DNA from: Arthrobacter sp. SLBN-83
GTDB taxonomy: Bacteria > Actinomycetota > Actinomycetes > Actinomycetales > Micrococcaceae
DNA length: 64,000 bases
Assembly: GCF_006715285.1 (NCBI RefSeq)
Contig: NZ_VFMX01000001.1
Coordinates: forward strand, 1,736,001-1,800,000
Direction of reading: 5' to 3'
Under the pieces are notes generated by a model. The model was not told the origin of the DNA. It did no database searches and saw only the letters and a program-made list of their open reading frames with translations. The first letter of the stretch is position 1. Each line of letters starts with the position of its first letter. Below are positions 47,623-56,942 of this stretch, piece after piece. Both the position numbers and the translations under genes were made by a program.

Positions 47623-48915
47623 ATGGATTCGGGAAATGTCGCTTGGATTCTGGCCAGCTCGGCGCTGGTCTGCATGATGATCCCCGCCCTGGCCCTGTTT
47701 TACGGGGGCATGGTGGGGTCGCGCCGCATCCTCAACATGATGATGATGTGCGTCGGCGGCGCCAGCCTGGTGGCCGTCCTCTGGGCTTTGTTCGGGTACT
47801 CGATGGCGTTCGGGAACTCCGTGGGCGGCCTGGGCCTGATCGGTGACGTCACCGAATTCCCCGGCATGGGGCAGCTGCTGGCCAAGGACGATGCGGCTTC
47901 CATCCCGGTCATCCTGTTTGCCGCGTTCCAGCTGTTCTTCGCCTGCGTCACCACCGCTCTCGTCGCCGGGGCTGCCGCGGGCCGGATGAAGTTCGGCGCG
48001 TGGATGCTGTTCGCGGGCATCTGGGCCACGATTGTCTACTTCCCCATCGCACACTGGGTTTTCGCCTTCGATTCGGCGGACGGCAGTTCCATGGGCGGCT
48101 GGATCGCCAACGGCATCAAGGCGATCGACTTTGCCGGCGGCACCGCGGTGCACATGAACGCCGGTGCCGCAGCCCTGGCACTTGCACTGGTTCTGGGCAA
48201 GAGCTCCGGCTGGCCCAAGGTGGAACACGCCAAGCCGCACAGCCGTCCGCTGGTGCTGCTGGGTGCAGGGCTGCTTTGGGTGGGCTGGTTCGGGTTCAAC
48301 GCCGGCTCCGCCCTCTCTGCCGGCCAGTCGGCAGCGGTGGTGTTCCTCAATACCGCGGTGGCAGCTTCCACCGGCCTGCTGGCCTGGGCGCTCGTGGAGC
48401 GGTTCCGCCACGGCGCGGCCACCAGCATGGGCGCAGCCTCCGGCCTGGTCGCCGCGCTGGTGGCCATCACCCCGGCCTGTGGCGCGGTCAGCCCGCTGGG
48501 TGCACTGGCCATCGGTGCGATCGCCGGGGCCGTCTGCTCGCTGGCCATCGAATGGAAGTTCCGCTTGGGCTTCGACGACTCGCTCGACGTTGTTGGCGTG
48601 CACCTGGTGGGCGGCATCCTGGGCACCCTGCTGATCGGCCTCTTCGCCACGGACAAGGCCCCGAACGGCGTCAGCGGCCTCTTCTACGGTGGCGGGTTCG
48701 AACTGCTGGGCGTGCAGGCCCTGGCCACGGTTACGGTGCTGGCATACTCCTTCATCATCACATGGGTCCTGGCCAAGATCCTGGACAAGGCCATGGGTGG
48801 CCTCCGCATCAAGCCCGAGGACGAACTGCGCGGCATCGACCTCGCAGCGCACTCCGAGCTGGCGTACCTGATGGACGAGGACGCGGTGGAGCTGGGTTCT
48901 CCGCAGCGGGTCTAG
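47623..48915 (+). CDS. amt: Ammonium transporter (Amt)
   Basis: An ammonium channel of 430 aa with 11 membrane helices. Family landmarks are the N-terminal ALFYGGMVGSRRILNMMMMC, the pore region DFAGGTAVHMNAGAAALALA with the first conserved His, and VVGVHLVGGILGTLLIGLFA with the second. It serves ammonium uptake under nitrogen limitation. No glnK or glnD gene follows in the window. The upstream GlnR-type box suggests nitrogen control. Confidence 0.95.
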   Translation: MDSGNVAWILASSALVCMMIPALALFYGGMVGSRRILNMMMMCVGGASLVAVLWALFGYSMAFGNSVGGLGLIGDVTEFPGMGQLLAKDDAASIPVILFAAFQLFFACVTTALVAGAAAGRMKFGAWMLFAGIWATIVYFPIAHWVFAFDSADGSSMGGWIANGIKAIDFAGGTAVHMNAGAAALALALVLGKSSGWPKVEHAKPHSRPLVLLGAGLLWVGWFGFNAGSALSAGQSAAVVFLNTAVAASTGLLAWALVERFRHGAATSMGAASGLVAALVAITPACGAVSPLGALAIGAIAGAVCSLAIEWKFRLGFDDSLDVVGVHLVGGILGTLLIGLFATDKAPNGVSGLFYGGGFELLGVQALATVTVLAYSFIITWVLAKILDKAMGGLRIKPEDELRGIDLAAHSELAYLMDEDAVELGSPQRV

Positions 48916-48931
48916 TCCCAGCCCAACAGTC

Positions 48932-48991
48932 AGGGCCAAACCTTGGACCGGTGCCGGCAGCCGCCGGCTTATAGTTCCGGGGTTTGGCCCT
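48932..48991. terminator. Nested hairpin between amt and GH43-like gene
   Basis: Perfect 11-base outer arms (48932-48942 and 48981-48991) enclose a smaller GCCGGC hairpin (48953-48958 and 48963-48968). The element fills the gap between two convergent genes and probably terminates both. Confidence 0.7.
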
Positions 48992-49014
48992 TCTGCGTGT
49001 CGAGCACCCAGCGC

Positions 49015-50067
49015 TTAGTGTTCGGTACAAACCAGAATTCCGTCGCGCACTTCCAGCACGGCTGCCCGGACGTGGCTGAGGCGGGTGCGCGGGTCGGGCG
49101 CCATGGTGTCGATGTCCTCACCGCCCCAGTAGGGATGCGTGAAGTAGACCAGTAGCGCCCGCTGCGTGCCGCCGTCGAACGTTCCAGCCTTTGGTTCCTG
49201 CCCGGCACCGCCGGCGAGGGGCACCACGTCGGCATGGCGCCCGACGACGGCCCTTCCGTCCACCGATTCCGGCGCTGTGAGGAGCAGCCCATCGAGGTGC
49301 TCCTGCCGGACCCAGGTGCCGGCCGCATCGTCGGAGCGGTAGACCGCTTGGCCGCGCCATTCGTCCACGATCATCCAGTAGCTGCCGCCCAGCTGAAAGA
49401 CCTTGGGGCCTTCGTGCGGCCGCCCGGGAATGGCGACGCCTTCCAGGGCCCACGACGACGGGTCCTCCGGCGTGCCGCTGACCGCGCTGTACGTGTTGGA
49501 GCCGCGGCCCTCGTCTTTGTACCAGAGCCGGTACCGGCCGTCCCCGCAACGGGCGACGGCCGCGTCGATTACCCGCGGCGAGTCCAGGTCGATGGCGCCC
49601 AGGTATTCCCACGACTCCAGGTCATGGCTGGCGAACTGGACGATTTCGGCCTTCCCGGTCCAGTCCGTCCGCCTGCCGCCCAGGACGGTCAGGTACATGA
49701 TCCACCGGTCGCCAAGGCAGACGACGTCGGGCGCCCAGAGGGTTGCCGGCGTTTCCGTTCCCGGCGGGACGAGTCCCTCCACGGTTCCTTGGTAGCGCCA
49801 GGTTGCGCCGCCGTCGGACGACCGGGCGACGCCGATGCCGGTGCCGTGCACCCACTCCACCCCGGTCAGTCCCGGGGCGGTGGCGCGGCGCTGGGTATAG
49901 AAGAGCACCCACTCGCCCTCGAGGTGGTCCGCCACAAGGATGGGGTCCGTGGGGCCATCCCAGACCGGATCGCGGTAGGGGACGGTGAAGGCGTCCGGGC
50001 GCAGGGGCAGCAGCGGCGGTGCGGGCGGTTGCTTTGCCGTTCGTGGGGCTGTCTGCTGGTGGTTCAC
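49015..50067 (-). CDS. GH43-like five-bladed beta-propeller protein
   Basis: A 350-aa protein with the pattern of family 43 glycosidases and their relatives. The acidic residues expected at the centre of the propeller are seen in DGPTDPILVADH, LWAPDVVCLGDRWIMYLTVL and RPHEGPKVFQLGGSYWMIVD. There is no signal peptide. The substrate is unknown. GTG 50067 is taken as start because TTGGAG lies 6 bases before it; a TTG at 50079 is possible. It stands alone between convergent amt and a non-coding stretch of 196 bases. Confidence 0.8.
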   Translation of the reverse strand: MNHQQTAPRTAKQPPAPPLLPLRPDAFTVPYRDPVWDGPTDPILVADHLEGEWVLFYTQRRATAPGLTGVEWVHGTGIGVARSSDGGATWRYQGTVEGLVPPGTETPATLWAPDVVCLGDRWIMYLTVLGGRRTDWTGKAEIVQFASHDLESWEYLGAIDLDSPRVIDAAVARCGDGRYRLWYKDEGRGSNTYSAVSGTPEDPSSWALEGVAIPGRPHEGPKVFQLGGSYWMIVDEWRGQAVYRSDDAAGTWVRQEHLDGLLLTAPESVDGRAVVGRHADVVPLAGGAGQEPKAGTFDGGTQRALLVYFTHPYWGGEDIDTMAPDPRTRLSHVRAAVLEVRDGILVCTEH

Positions 50068-50263
50068 CGTTTTCTCCAACGTTGTAGTTTTGAGGTGGAT
50101 ACCAGCATAGGGTGTGATCCGCGATGCGGAAACGCATCTGCGCTGCGCAGATTCCTTCGCGCGGGGGATATACGGGCCGCGAAAAGGATTATGCGCATCA
50201 ATTCCGAATGTGCGTGTCGAATCTGAAGTTCAGCATCGAAACCGCACTGCAGCCCCGGAAGCC

Positions 50264-53200
50264 CTACTCCTTGAACAACCCCGCCAGGTCCTCGGCCGTG
50301 ATCGCACCGCCGGCCAGGGCGTCGCCCTCCATCACGTCCGCGAACAGCTGCGACTTCCGGGTCTTGAGCGCCATGACCTTTTCCTCAATGGTGTCCTTGG
50401 CCACCAGCCGGTACACCATCACGTTCCGGGCCTGGCCGATCCGGTGCGTCCGGTCCACGGCCTGCGCTTCTGAGGCCGGGTTCCACCAGGGATCGAGCAG
50501 GAACACGTAGTCGGCCTCCGTGAGGTTCAGCCCGAAACCGCCGGCCTTCAGCGAGATCAGGAACACCGGAGCCTTGCCGTTCTTGAATTCGCTCACCACG
50601 TCCGCGCGGTTCCGGGTCCCGCCGTCGAGGTAGCAGTACTCGATGTCCTCCTCGTCCAGCCGCTCCCGGACCTTGCCCAGGAAGCCGGTGAACTGGCTGA
50701 AGATCAGTGCCCGGTGCCCCTCGGCCACCAGGTCCTCGAGCTGCTCGAACAGCACGTCCAGCTTGGAGGACCGCACCGCGGCCAGGGACGGATCCACCAG
50801 CGACACGTCCAGGCTCAGCTGCCGCAGCAGGGTCAGCGACTGGAAGATGGTGAACCGGTTCTTGTTGACGTCCTCGATCAGCCCCAGGATCTTCTGCCGC
50901 TCCCGCTGCAGGTGCGTCTGGTACACCTTCTGGTGCCGCGGATTCAGCACCACTTCCAGGACCTGCTCCTGCTTGGGTGGCAGGTCCTTGATCACCTGGT
51001 CCTTGGTGCGCCGCATCATCAGCGGCCGGACCCGGCGCCGGAGCTTCTCCAGCTGCCCCTTGTCACCGTTCTTCTCCACCGGCTTCTGGTAATACTCGGC
51101 AAAGCGCTTGGGGCTGGAGAAGAGGCCCGGCGCCACGATGGATGTCAGCGACCAGAACTCCATCAGGTTGTTCTCCAGCGGCGTGCCGGTGATGGCCAGC
51201 TTGAATGCCGCCGGCAGCTTGCGTGCGCACTGGTAGGCCTTGGACTGGTGGTTCTTCACGAACTGCGCCTCGTCCAGCACCAGCCCGGACCAGGTGCGGG
51301 AGGCGTAGGACTCGTAATCGATGCGGAACAGGGCGTAGGAGGTAATCACCACGTCGGCTCCGGCCAGCACTTCCGCCACCTCCTGGCCGCTCTTGGCAAA
51401 GGTTTCGCCGACCGTCCGCACGGTGAGGCCCGGGGCGAAGCGCGCGGCTTCCGTGGCCCAGTTGCCCACCACGCTGGTGGGCGCCACCACCAGGAAAGGC
51501 GCGACGGCGGGAGGCCGGTTTGCGCCGTCCATAACGGGGTCAGCGGCAGCACCGCCGTCGGACGCTTCCAAGGCAGCGGCAGCTTCGACAGCCAGCTCCT
51601 TCGCCGCGCACATCAGTGCCAGCGCCTGCACGGTCTTGCCCAGGCCCATGTCGTCGGCCAGGATGCCGCCCAGCCCGTGCTTGTAGAGGAAGCTGAGCCA
51701 GTTGAACCCTTCCAGCTGGTAGGGCCGCAGCTCGGCGTTCAAGGTAGCCGGCAGGGGCAGTCCGTCGGTACCGCCTTCCAGGAGGCCGCCCACCGCGGAC
51801 CGCCAGGCCGCCGCCTGTTCGTCGACTATCCCCAGTTGCGCCAGCTCGTCCCACAGCCCGGCCTGGAAGCGGCTGATCTGCAGCGGAGCGTCCTTGTTGT
51901 CCTGGAGCGACCTTGCTTCTTCGATCAGGGCCCGCAGCTGGTGCAGCTCGGGCAGGTCCAGCGAGAAGTAGGCACCGCTGGGCAGCAGCATCTTGGTCTG
52001 GCCGGCAGCCAACGCCGAAAAGACGGCGGCGAAGGAAACAGGCTGGCCTTCCAGGGAAATCTGGATGCCAAGGTCGAACCAGTCGCGCTGTTCCGTCGCC
52101 TTGGTGGAAATTGATACCACGGGCGCTTCCTCGGCCTCGCGGTAGTCCGCGATCTCGCCTGCCGTCTCCACGTCCACGTCCGGAGCCTCCCGCAGCCGGG
52201 GCAGCACTTCCTCCGTGAACGCCAGCGTGTCCAGGCCTGTCAGCTCGGCAGAAGCCGCCAGCCGGGGCGTGCCCCAGCCGCCGGTGGCCGATTCGCCCAG
52301 GGCGGGCACCACGTCCCACGGCTGGCCGACGCCCTCCAGGATGCGGGACTCGGCAGTGTCGTCACGGTAGCCGGCGTCACCGGGGTGCCGCCACAGCGGC
52401 TGCGCCGTGACCAGCTTTCCGGTTTTATAGTGCCACTCCCAGTGCAGCCGCACCCGGTGGTCCGCCCCGTAATTGGCCAGCAGCGACAGGGTGGGGACGG
52501 CGAGTTCGGGAAGTTCCACGGACTCGTCCCGCGCCGTCACCCGGGCCGTCTGCTTCAGTTTCGGGTAGAAGCCCGTCAGGAACCGGGATTCGTCCTTGGC
52601 CGGGATGTGCAGCGTGCTTCCCGCGGTGACGAACGCCAGCAGTTCCTCGCTCAGCCCGTTCTCGAGCGGGGCCAGGGTGATGGTTCCATTGGGATCGGGC
52701 ACGCCCGGCAGTGACGCCTCCCCGGAGGTAAAGAACAGCCCATGCGCCGGCCGGCCAATCGTTCCCACCGACGCCGGATCAACCTCCGCGCCCTCAACGG
52801 TGATGGTGGGCGAAAGCTCCAGCCCGCCGTCGGACACTTGTGCCTTGGCGGCGTCCACCCCGGACGGCTCGGCCACCGGAGCCCCGTATCGGCTCAGGGA
52901 AAGCCCGACGGCGGCAGGAGACTCGGCGATGCGGACCGGCTCGGTGCCGCGCGAGTGGACCAGGGCGAGCCCGATCTTCCGGGCATCGGACAGCAGGCTC
53001 CAAAGGTTCTTTCCGGCATAGGAGTTAAGGCCCAGCCACAGTCCCGCGGAGTTGTGCATCCGGCTGGCGGAGGAGGAATGTCCGGCTAAAAACTCCTGCA
53101 GCCATTCCACATGCGCCTGATTCGATTCGCGCCGGAAGTTCAGGTAGCTCAGGGTGTTCCAGGAAACGTCGCCGCGGATCCACTTGCCCTTGGCGCCCAT

Positions 53201-53749
53201 GATGACGGGCCGGACCTTGAGCTGCCGTACCCCGCGGACCGGATCCCGGCGGCCGGTGTAGGAGAAGTGCGGGGGCGGCTCCTCCACCTCGAACTGCAGG
53301 GCCAGCGGAACTCCACTGGTGGACGGGGCGGAACCGGGCTGGGAGATCAGCGGGCTGAGGGCCTGCTCCCAGTCGGAAAGGGCGGTGGAGGGGGCGCGGG
53401 ACACCTGCGTTGCGGTGGACGGCGCCAGCAGCTGCATCCGGACTGAGGGGTTGTCCTCCGCAGCGAAGAGCAGGGCCGCCACATGCTTGCAGTCCTTCCG
53501 GACCGGGCAGCTGCAGACACCCACGGTGCAGCTCCAGCCGCCGGCCTTGCGGACCAGCTTGGCCGTGGTGGAATAAGGAACCTCAGCGCCGCCCCGGACC
53601 TTTCCCAGCATGAGGCCCGTGCCGCCGTCGAACGATATGCCCGAGACCCTGCTGGCCATGGCATACGCCAGCCCGGCCGCCAGCGAGCGGTCGTTGATGG
53701 CAGGTGTCTGTATTGCCAGATCCGCACTTTCGTCCGGTTGGGATGGCAT
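50264..53749 (-). CDS. SNF2-family helicase with SWIM zinc finger
   Basis: A 1161-aa ATP-dependent DNA translocase. The N-terminus carries a SWIM zinc finger (WSCTVGVCSCPVRKDCKHVA, about residues 72-92). The SNF2 motor occupies about 660-1150: ADDMGLGKTVQALALM (Walker A), LVLDEAQFVKNHQSKAY (DEAQ), AITGTPLENNLMEFWSL, then in the second lobe ALIFSQFTGFLGKVRERL and LDPWWNPASEAQAVDRTHRI. Bacterial proteins of this layout probably remodel nucleoprotein or recycle RNA polymerase, but the exact role is unknown. No restriction or methylase genes are nearby, so a defence role is not supported. Confidence 0.93.
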   Translation of the reverse strand: MPSQPDESADLAIQTPAINDRSLAAGLAYAMASRVSGISFDGGTGLMLGKVRGGAEVPYSTTAKLVRKAGGWSCTVGVCSCPVRKDCKHVAALLFAAEDNPSVRMQLLAPSTATQVSRAPSTALSDWEQALSPLISQPGSAPSTSGVPLALQFEVEEPPPHFSYTGRRDPVRGVRQLKVRPVIMGAKGKWIRGDVSWNTLSYLNFRRESNQAHVEWLQEFLAGHSSSASRMHNSAGLWLGLNSYAGKNLWSLLSDARKIGLALVHSRGTEPVRIAESPAAVGLSLSRYGAPVAEPSGVDAAKAQVSDGGLELSPTITVEGAEVDPASVGTIGRPAHGLFFTSGEASLPGVPDPNGTITLAPLENGLSEELLAFVTAGSTLHIPAKDESRFLTGFYPKLKQTARVTARDESVELPELAVPTLSLLANYGADHRVRLHWEWHYKTGKLVTAQPLWRHPGDAGYRDDTAESRILEGVGQPWDVVPALGESATGGWGTPRLAASAELTGLDTLAFTEEVLPRLREAPDVDVETAGEIADYREAEEAPVVSISTKATEQRDWFDLGIQISLEGQPVSFAAVFSALAAGQTKMLLPSGAYFSLDLPELHQLRALIEEARSLQDNKDAPLQISRFQAGLWDELAQLGIVDEQAAAWRSAVGGLLEGGTDGLPLPATLNAELRPYQLEGFNWLSFLYKHGLGGILADDMGLGKTVQALALMCAAKELAVEAAAALEASDGGAAADPVMDGANRPPAVAPFLVVAPTSVVGNWATEAARFAPGLTVRTVGETFAKSGQEVAEVLAGADVVITSYALFRIDYESYASRTWSGLVLDEAQFVKNHQSKAYQCARKLPAAFKLAITGTPLENNLMEFWSLTSIVAPGLFSSPKRFAEYYQKPVEKNGDKGQLEKLRRRVRPLMMRRTKDQVIKDLPPKQEQVLEVVLNPRHQKVYQTHLQRERQKILGLIEDVNKNRFTIFQSLTLLRQLSLDVSLVDPSLAAVRSSKLDVLFEQLEDLVAEGHRALIFSQFTGFLGKVRERLDEEDIEYCYLDGGTRNRADVVSEFKNGKAPVFLISLKAGGFGLNLTEADYVFLLDPWWNPASEAQAVDRTHRIGQARNVMVYRLVAKDTIEEKVMALKTRKSQLFADVMEGDALAGGAITAEDLAGLFKE

Positions 53750-53962
53750 GGTGGCACTACTTTCGGGAGGTCACGGCGGAGCCGGATCCGGTGGGAGGCT
53801 ATCTGATCCATCTTAGTTCGCCACAGTGCGGGCCTTTGCCGGGCGCTTTCTCCGCCTGCCCCAAAAACTTCGCTTGGCGTTCACTTCCCGCCGGTTCAGC
53901 CGTGACCCTTCCCCCGTACCGTAAAGGCGTCCGGCGCACCACCACCTCCAGCAAGGATCCCC

Positions 53963-54616
53963 ATGGCCGCCCTCACGCACCTGCCCGTTGTCCTCACCAG
54001 CAGCAGCATCGACGGCGGCAGGGACGAGGAGGTGGTGGAGGCCAACGCTGCGATCGTCAACGCCATGCAGCACGCCCTGCTGTTCACAAACGACATGTCG
54101 CCGGTTGCCGTCCGCAGCTGCTCCGTGGACTTCTATCTTGGGCAGGTACTGGAGGGCGGCTTCGCGCAGTATGCCGCGACGGCAGGCGGACGCTCCGGCG
54201 CCGCCGACGCACTGGTGCGCGACGGCATGGCAGCAATGGGTGCCGCCGCGCACCTGGACCTGTTCAACCGTGCAGTGGAAGCCTGCGGCACGGGAGCGGA
54301 TCACGACTGCGTCGCGCGGCTGGCGCAGCTGGACGGCGAGTTTGAAGAGCTGCTGGAGCACGAAAACATCACCGCCCTCAACTCCGGGTGGCTGCTCTGC
54401 CAGCCGGACCTCCTGGTGCTGGATGACGAGGACATCGGCCCCTACATTCAGCGCGCGGCGTCTTTGTTGTCTGGCTTGGCCGGCAGGAGAGCGGCCGGCG
54501 CCGGCGCCGCAGCTTCACGGATCGCGGGAGCGCTGCGAGGCAGCCGGAGCGGACCGGCGATCCGGAACCGTTCCGGCGATTCGGGCGCAGGAAAAGAAAA
54601 ACCCGGGCGTCCGTAA
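53963..54616 (+). CDS. DMP19/DUF4375-like protein
   Basis: A 217-aa protein. Residues about 45-150 match the DUF4375 (DMP19-like) pattern: VDFYLGQVLEGGFAQYAATA followed by AADALVRDGMAAMGAAAHL, and acidic helices with LDGEFEELLEHENI. In Neisseria DMP19 mimics DNA and binds a repressor and the histone-like protein. Here the last 45 residues are instead Arg/Gly/Ser-rich and basic, unlike a DNA mimic tail. A link with the divergent SNF2 gene is only positional. Confidence 0.7.
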   Translation: MAALTHLPVVLTSSSIDGGRDEEVVEANAAIVNAMQHALLFTNDMSPVAVRSCSVDFYLGQVLEGGFAQYAATAGGRSGAADALVRDGMAAMGAAAHLDLFNRAVEACGTGADHDCVARLAQLDGEFEELLEHENITALNSGWLLCQPDLLVLDDEDIGPYIQRAASLLSGLAGRRAAGAGAAASRIAGALRGSRSGPAIRNRSGDSGAGKEKPGRP

Positions 54617-54640
54617 CCTTTCTGCAACTGGGGGCGATGT
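54613..54640 (+). promoter_or_regulatory. Candidate SigD-type promoter
   Basis: GTAACC (54613-54618) and CGATGT (54635-54640) are separated by 16 bases, 64 bases before the next ATG. The mycobacterial SigD consensus, as I recall it, is GTAAC with CGAT at this spacing. The sigma factor encoded two genes downstream is SigD-like. A GC-rich inverted repeat (GGCCCGCC/GGCGGGCC) lies in the leader. Confidence 0.55.
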
Positions 54641-54703
54641 AGTCAGTGATGGGCCCGCCCGGCGGGCCTAGTCCGATGTGTTGTCTAGGTTTTGGAGAAG
54701 TAA

Positions 54704-55420
54704 ATGTCTGTGTTCACCGTTCTCGCCACCAGCAAAGTCGCCGCAGGGGTCCTGGCCGCCGGAACCCTGGCAGTAGGAGGAACCGGTGCCGCCGCCGTCT
54801 CGGGCGTCCTCCCCACCCAGGCCCAGCAGACCGCCCACGAACTCTTCGGTGCTCCCGCCCCCAAGCTGGCAGCGGAAGCAGCTGCTGACGCCCAGGCCAC
54901 CCCGGCTCCCACTGCAACCGCCGCTGTGTCCGACGCCTTGAAGACCGCAGAGGCCACCGGTGACGCCACCGCCAAGGCTTCCGCCACCGCTGAGGCTTCG
55001 GACGAAAAGGTCAGCGCCGACGGAACGGACTCGGCAAAGGCCAACACCGCCGTTGACGCTGCCGGCCCCGCCGCCCTGGGCCTCTGCACCGCCTTCACCC
55101 ACGGTGGCCTGGACGCTTCTTCCAAGGCGTTCTCCTCGCTGTCCATCGCAGCGCAGGGCGATGCGAACATCAAGAGCTACTGCGCCGACGTCGTTACCAA
55201 GGCTGATGCCGCCGCGAAGGCCGGTGCCGAAACCAAGGGTTCGGTGTCCGTCCAGGCTGAAAAGCCCGAGGTTCCTGCTGTTCCGTCAGTTCCCGCAGTT
55301 CCCGCCGTTCCGGCAGTTCCGGGTGTGGACGGTAAGACCACCGTCCCCGCTGTTCCTGCCGTTCCTGCCGTCCCGGCTGCGGGCAACGCGGTCCACGCGC
55401 CGTCGGTTTCGGCCCGCTAA
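54704..55420 (+). CDS. Exported or membrane-anchored Ala/Pro-rich protein with PAVP repeats
   Basis: I do not recognise a named family. The 238-aa product has a hydrophobic N-terminal segment (about 10-38, VAAGVLAAGTLAVGGTGAAA) that could be a signal or anchor. An Ala/Thr-rich middle follows, then a short region with two cysteines (GLCTAFTHGG and IKSYCADVV) that may form a disulfide. The tail is made of PAVPxVP repeats, typical of cell-wall spanning linkers. It lies directly upstream of the SigD-like sigma gene and behind a matching promoter, so it may be part of that regulon. Confidence 0.75.
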   Translation: MSVFTVLATSKVAAGVLAAGTLAVGGTGAAAVSGVLPTQAQQTAHELFGAPAPKLAAEAAADAQATPAPTATAAVSDALKTAEATGDATAKASATAEASDEKVSADGTDSAKANTAVDAAGPAALGLCTAFTHGGLDASSKAFSSLSIAAQGDANIKSYCADVVTKADAAAKAGAETKGSVSVQAEKPEVPAVPSVPAVPAVPAVPGVDGKTTVPAVPAVPAVPAAGNAVHAPSVSAR

Positions 55421-55437
55421 GGCTCATTGGCTAGTCT

Positions 55438-55463
55438 GGACTGCGGCTTACCGGCCGCAGTCC
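55438..55463 (+). terminator. Hairpin between PAVP-repeat gene and sigma gene
   Basis: Perfect 10-base arms (55438-55447 and 55454-55463) with a 6-base loop, 18 bases after the stop. No T-run follows, so termination may be partial, allowing read-through to the sigma gene. Confidence 0.55.
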
Positions 55464-55529
55464 GGTCGGCCGGGCGGGGCGCGCACGTTTGGCAGGGCGC
55501 CCGTGAAAGACCCGCAAAGAGGCAGCCGG

Positions 55530-56171
55530 ATGACCAGGGGGGACTGGCAGTCCGTACCGGAAACCGGAGCAAGGCGTAGGCCAGCTTCCGGGATGGAGGA
55601 GCCGCTGGTGCTAGACACTTTGGCCCAAGAAGAGATCGACATATTCGACAACGCAGCCGGAACCGATCCGGCCGCGTTTTTCGCTGCTGCCTATCGAACC
55701 TTCGCGGGCCCGGTGCAGGGTTACCTGAAGGCGCGCGGACTGGATGATCCTGAGGCTGTCACCCAGGACGTCTTCCTGGCCTTCTATCCCCGGATCAGCA
55801 ACCTCACGGGCGGCATGCAGGGAGCCAAGTCCCTGATCTTTTCCATTGCCCACGCCCGCATGGTGGACCACTACCGCCGGCTGGAGCGCAGGCCGCAGCT
55901 CACACCATACGACCCCCAGCACGACGGCCGGACCACGCCGTCGGCCGAAGACCACGCCGTGGAACTGACCGGCGGAGCCGCAGCCATGCTGGAAGGGCTC
56001 AGCGAGGAACACCAGGAGGTCCTGGCCCTTCGCGTCGTGGCCGACCTGTCCATCGACCAGGTGGCCGCCATCATGGGCAAGAGCGCCGGAGCCATCAAGC
56101 AGCTCCAGCGCCGGGCCCTGCAGAACCTCAAGGCACAAACGCTCAAGAGAAACCAGGCAAATCATGAGTGA
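55530..56171 (+). CDS. ECF-type RNA polymerase sigma factor, SigD-like
   Basis: A 213-aa sigma-70 family protein. Region 2 covers about residues 48-115 (DDPEAVTQDVFLAFYPRISN and LIFSIAHARMVDHYRRLERR). Region 4 is at the C-terminus (LSEEHQEVLALRVVADLSID, AAIMGKSAGAIKQLQRRALQ). The LRVV..LS..QVA pattern resembles mycobacterial SigD. It is followed, with an 8-base overlap, by a protein in the place of an anti-sigma factor. ATG 55530 was chosen; ATG 55593 would still leave all of region 2. Confidence 0.88.
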   Translation: MTRGDWQSVPETGARRRPASGMEEPLVLDTLAQEEIDIFDNAAGTDPAAFFAAAYRTFAGPVQGYLKARGLDDPEAVTQDVFLAFYPRISNLTGGMQGAKSLIFSIAHARMVDHYRRLERRPQLTPYDPQHDGRTTPSAEDHAVELTGGAAAMLEGLSEEHQEVLALRVVADLSIDQVAAIMGKSAGAIKQLQRRALQNLKAQTLKRNQANHE

Positions 56172-56901
56172 CACCGCAGGATCCCGCAACGGCGGGGCCA
56201 TTGACCAGCTCCTGCTGGAGGCAGGCATGGGCGACGACGGCCAGCTCCGCGACGCCCTGGCCGACCTGCGATCCCTCGCAGCAGAGGCCCCGGCGCCCTC
56301 CGCCGAAATCGCGGCGCTGATGGCAGGCTCACCTCGCGCAGCTGCCGCAGCCGACACCACCGTGCTTCCCACCGCGGCCCAGCCTGCTGACGAACTCGCT
56401 GCCCGCCGCAAGGCCAAGCGCCGCATCACGCTCACCACGTTGTCCGTGGCGGCATCGCTCGCGGCCGGCGGTGCTGTTGCCGCCGCCTCGGACCAGGGCT
56501 TCCGCGACTCCTTCACCCAGCTGAACCATGCCGTCACCACTTTCGTGACAGGCTCCGGCGTGATGCCCGCGGGCAACACCGGCGGCGAGGCACCCGCGCC
56601 CAAGCCCGTGGCCCCCGGGCCATCGGCAACCAGCAGCCCGGACTCCGTTCCGGCGGCACCGGCGCCCGCTTCGGCACCTGCAGTCGTGGCGCCGTCGAGC
56701 ATTCCTGCCCGGCCCGGGAACACTCCCACCCACGGAGCACCCGCGGAAACGCCGACGGGAGCACCGGCACGGCCTTCACTGCCCACGGATGTTCCCGGGG
56801 ATGTCAAGAAGGGCCTGGAACAGGGCAGCCCCAAACTGCCTGTTCCGGTGCCCACGGAAATCCCGCTCCCGGGCAAGGTCCCGGACGTACCCCTGAAGTA
56901 G
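56164..56901 (+). CDS. Probable membrane anti-sigma factor
   Basis: A 245-aa protein with one membrane helix at about residues 85-105 (ITLTTLSVAASLAAGGAVAA), preceded by a basic stop (ARRKAKRR) and a cytoplasmic part of about 80 residues. The rest is an external Pro/Ala-rich region. This architecture, and the overlap with the sigma gene, fit an RsdA-type anti-sigma factor controlled by membrane proteolysis. There is no zinc-binding HxxxCxxC motif. The role is inferred from layout, not from a clear domain match. Confidence 0.7.
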   Translation: MSDTAGSRNGGAIDQLLLEAGMGDDGQLRDALADLRSLAAEAPAPSAEIAALMAGSPRAAAAADTTVLPTAAQPADELAARRKAKRRITLTTLSVAASLAAGGAVAAASDQGFRDSFTQLNHAVTTFVTGSGVMPAGNTGGEAPAPKPVAPGPSATSSPDSVPAAPAPASAPAVVAPSSIPARPGNTPTHGAPAETPTGAPARPSLPTDVPGDVKKGLEQGSPKLPVPVPTEIPLPGKVPDVPLK

Positions 56902-56942
56902 GCCGCACGACTGATGGGTCTAGGAGCCGGCGTTCGGCAGGC

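Noticed and set aside
47482..48939. 485-codon minus-strand frame opposite amt
   Set aside because: His/Gly/Arg-rich shadow; amt on the plus strand is unmistakable.
50714..52114. 466-codon plus-strand frame inside the SNF2 gene
   Set aside because: Leu/Gln/Gly-rich shadow with no motif; the helicase reading is continuous on the other strand.
50264..53749. SNF2 helicase as part of a phage-defence island
   Set aside because: No methylase, nuclease or other defence gene is nearby, and the SWIM-SNF2 layout is common in ordinary actinobacterial chromosomes.
55260..55390. Short tandem DNA repeats that might suggest a CRISPR or satellite
   Set aside because: They encode the PAVP amino-acid repeats of an open gene, with no spacers.
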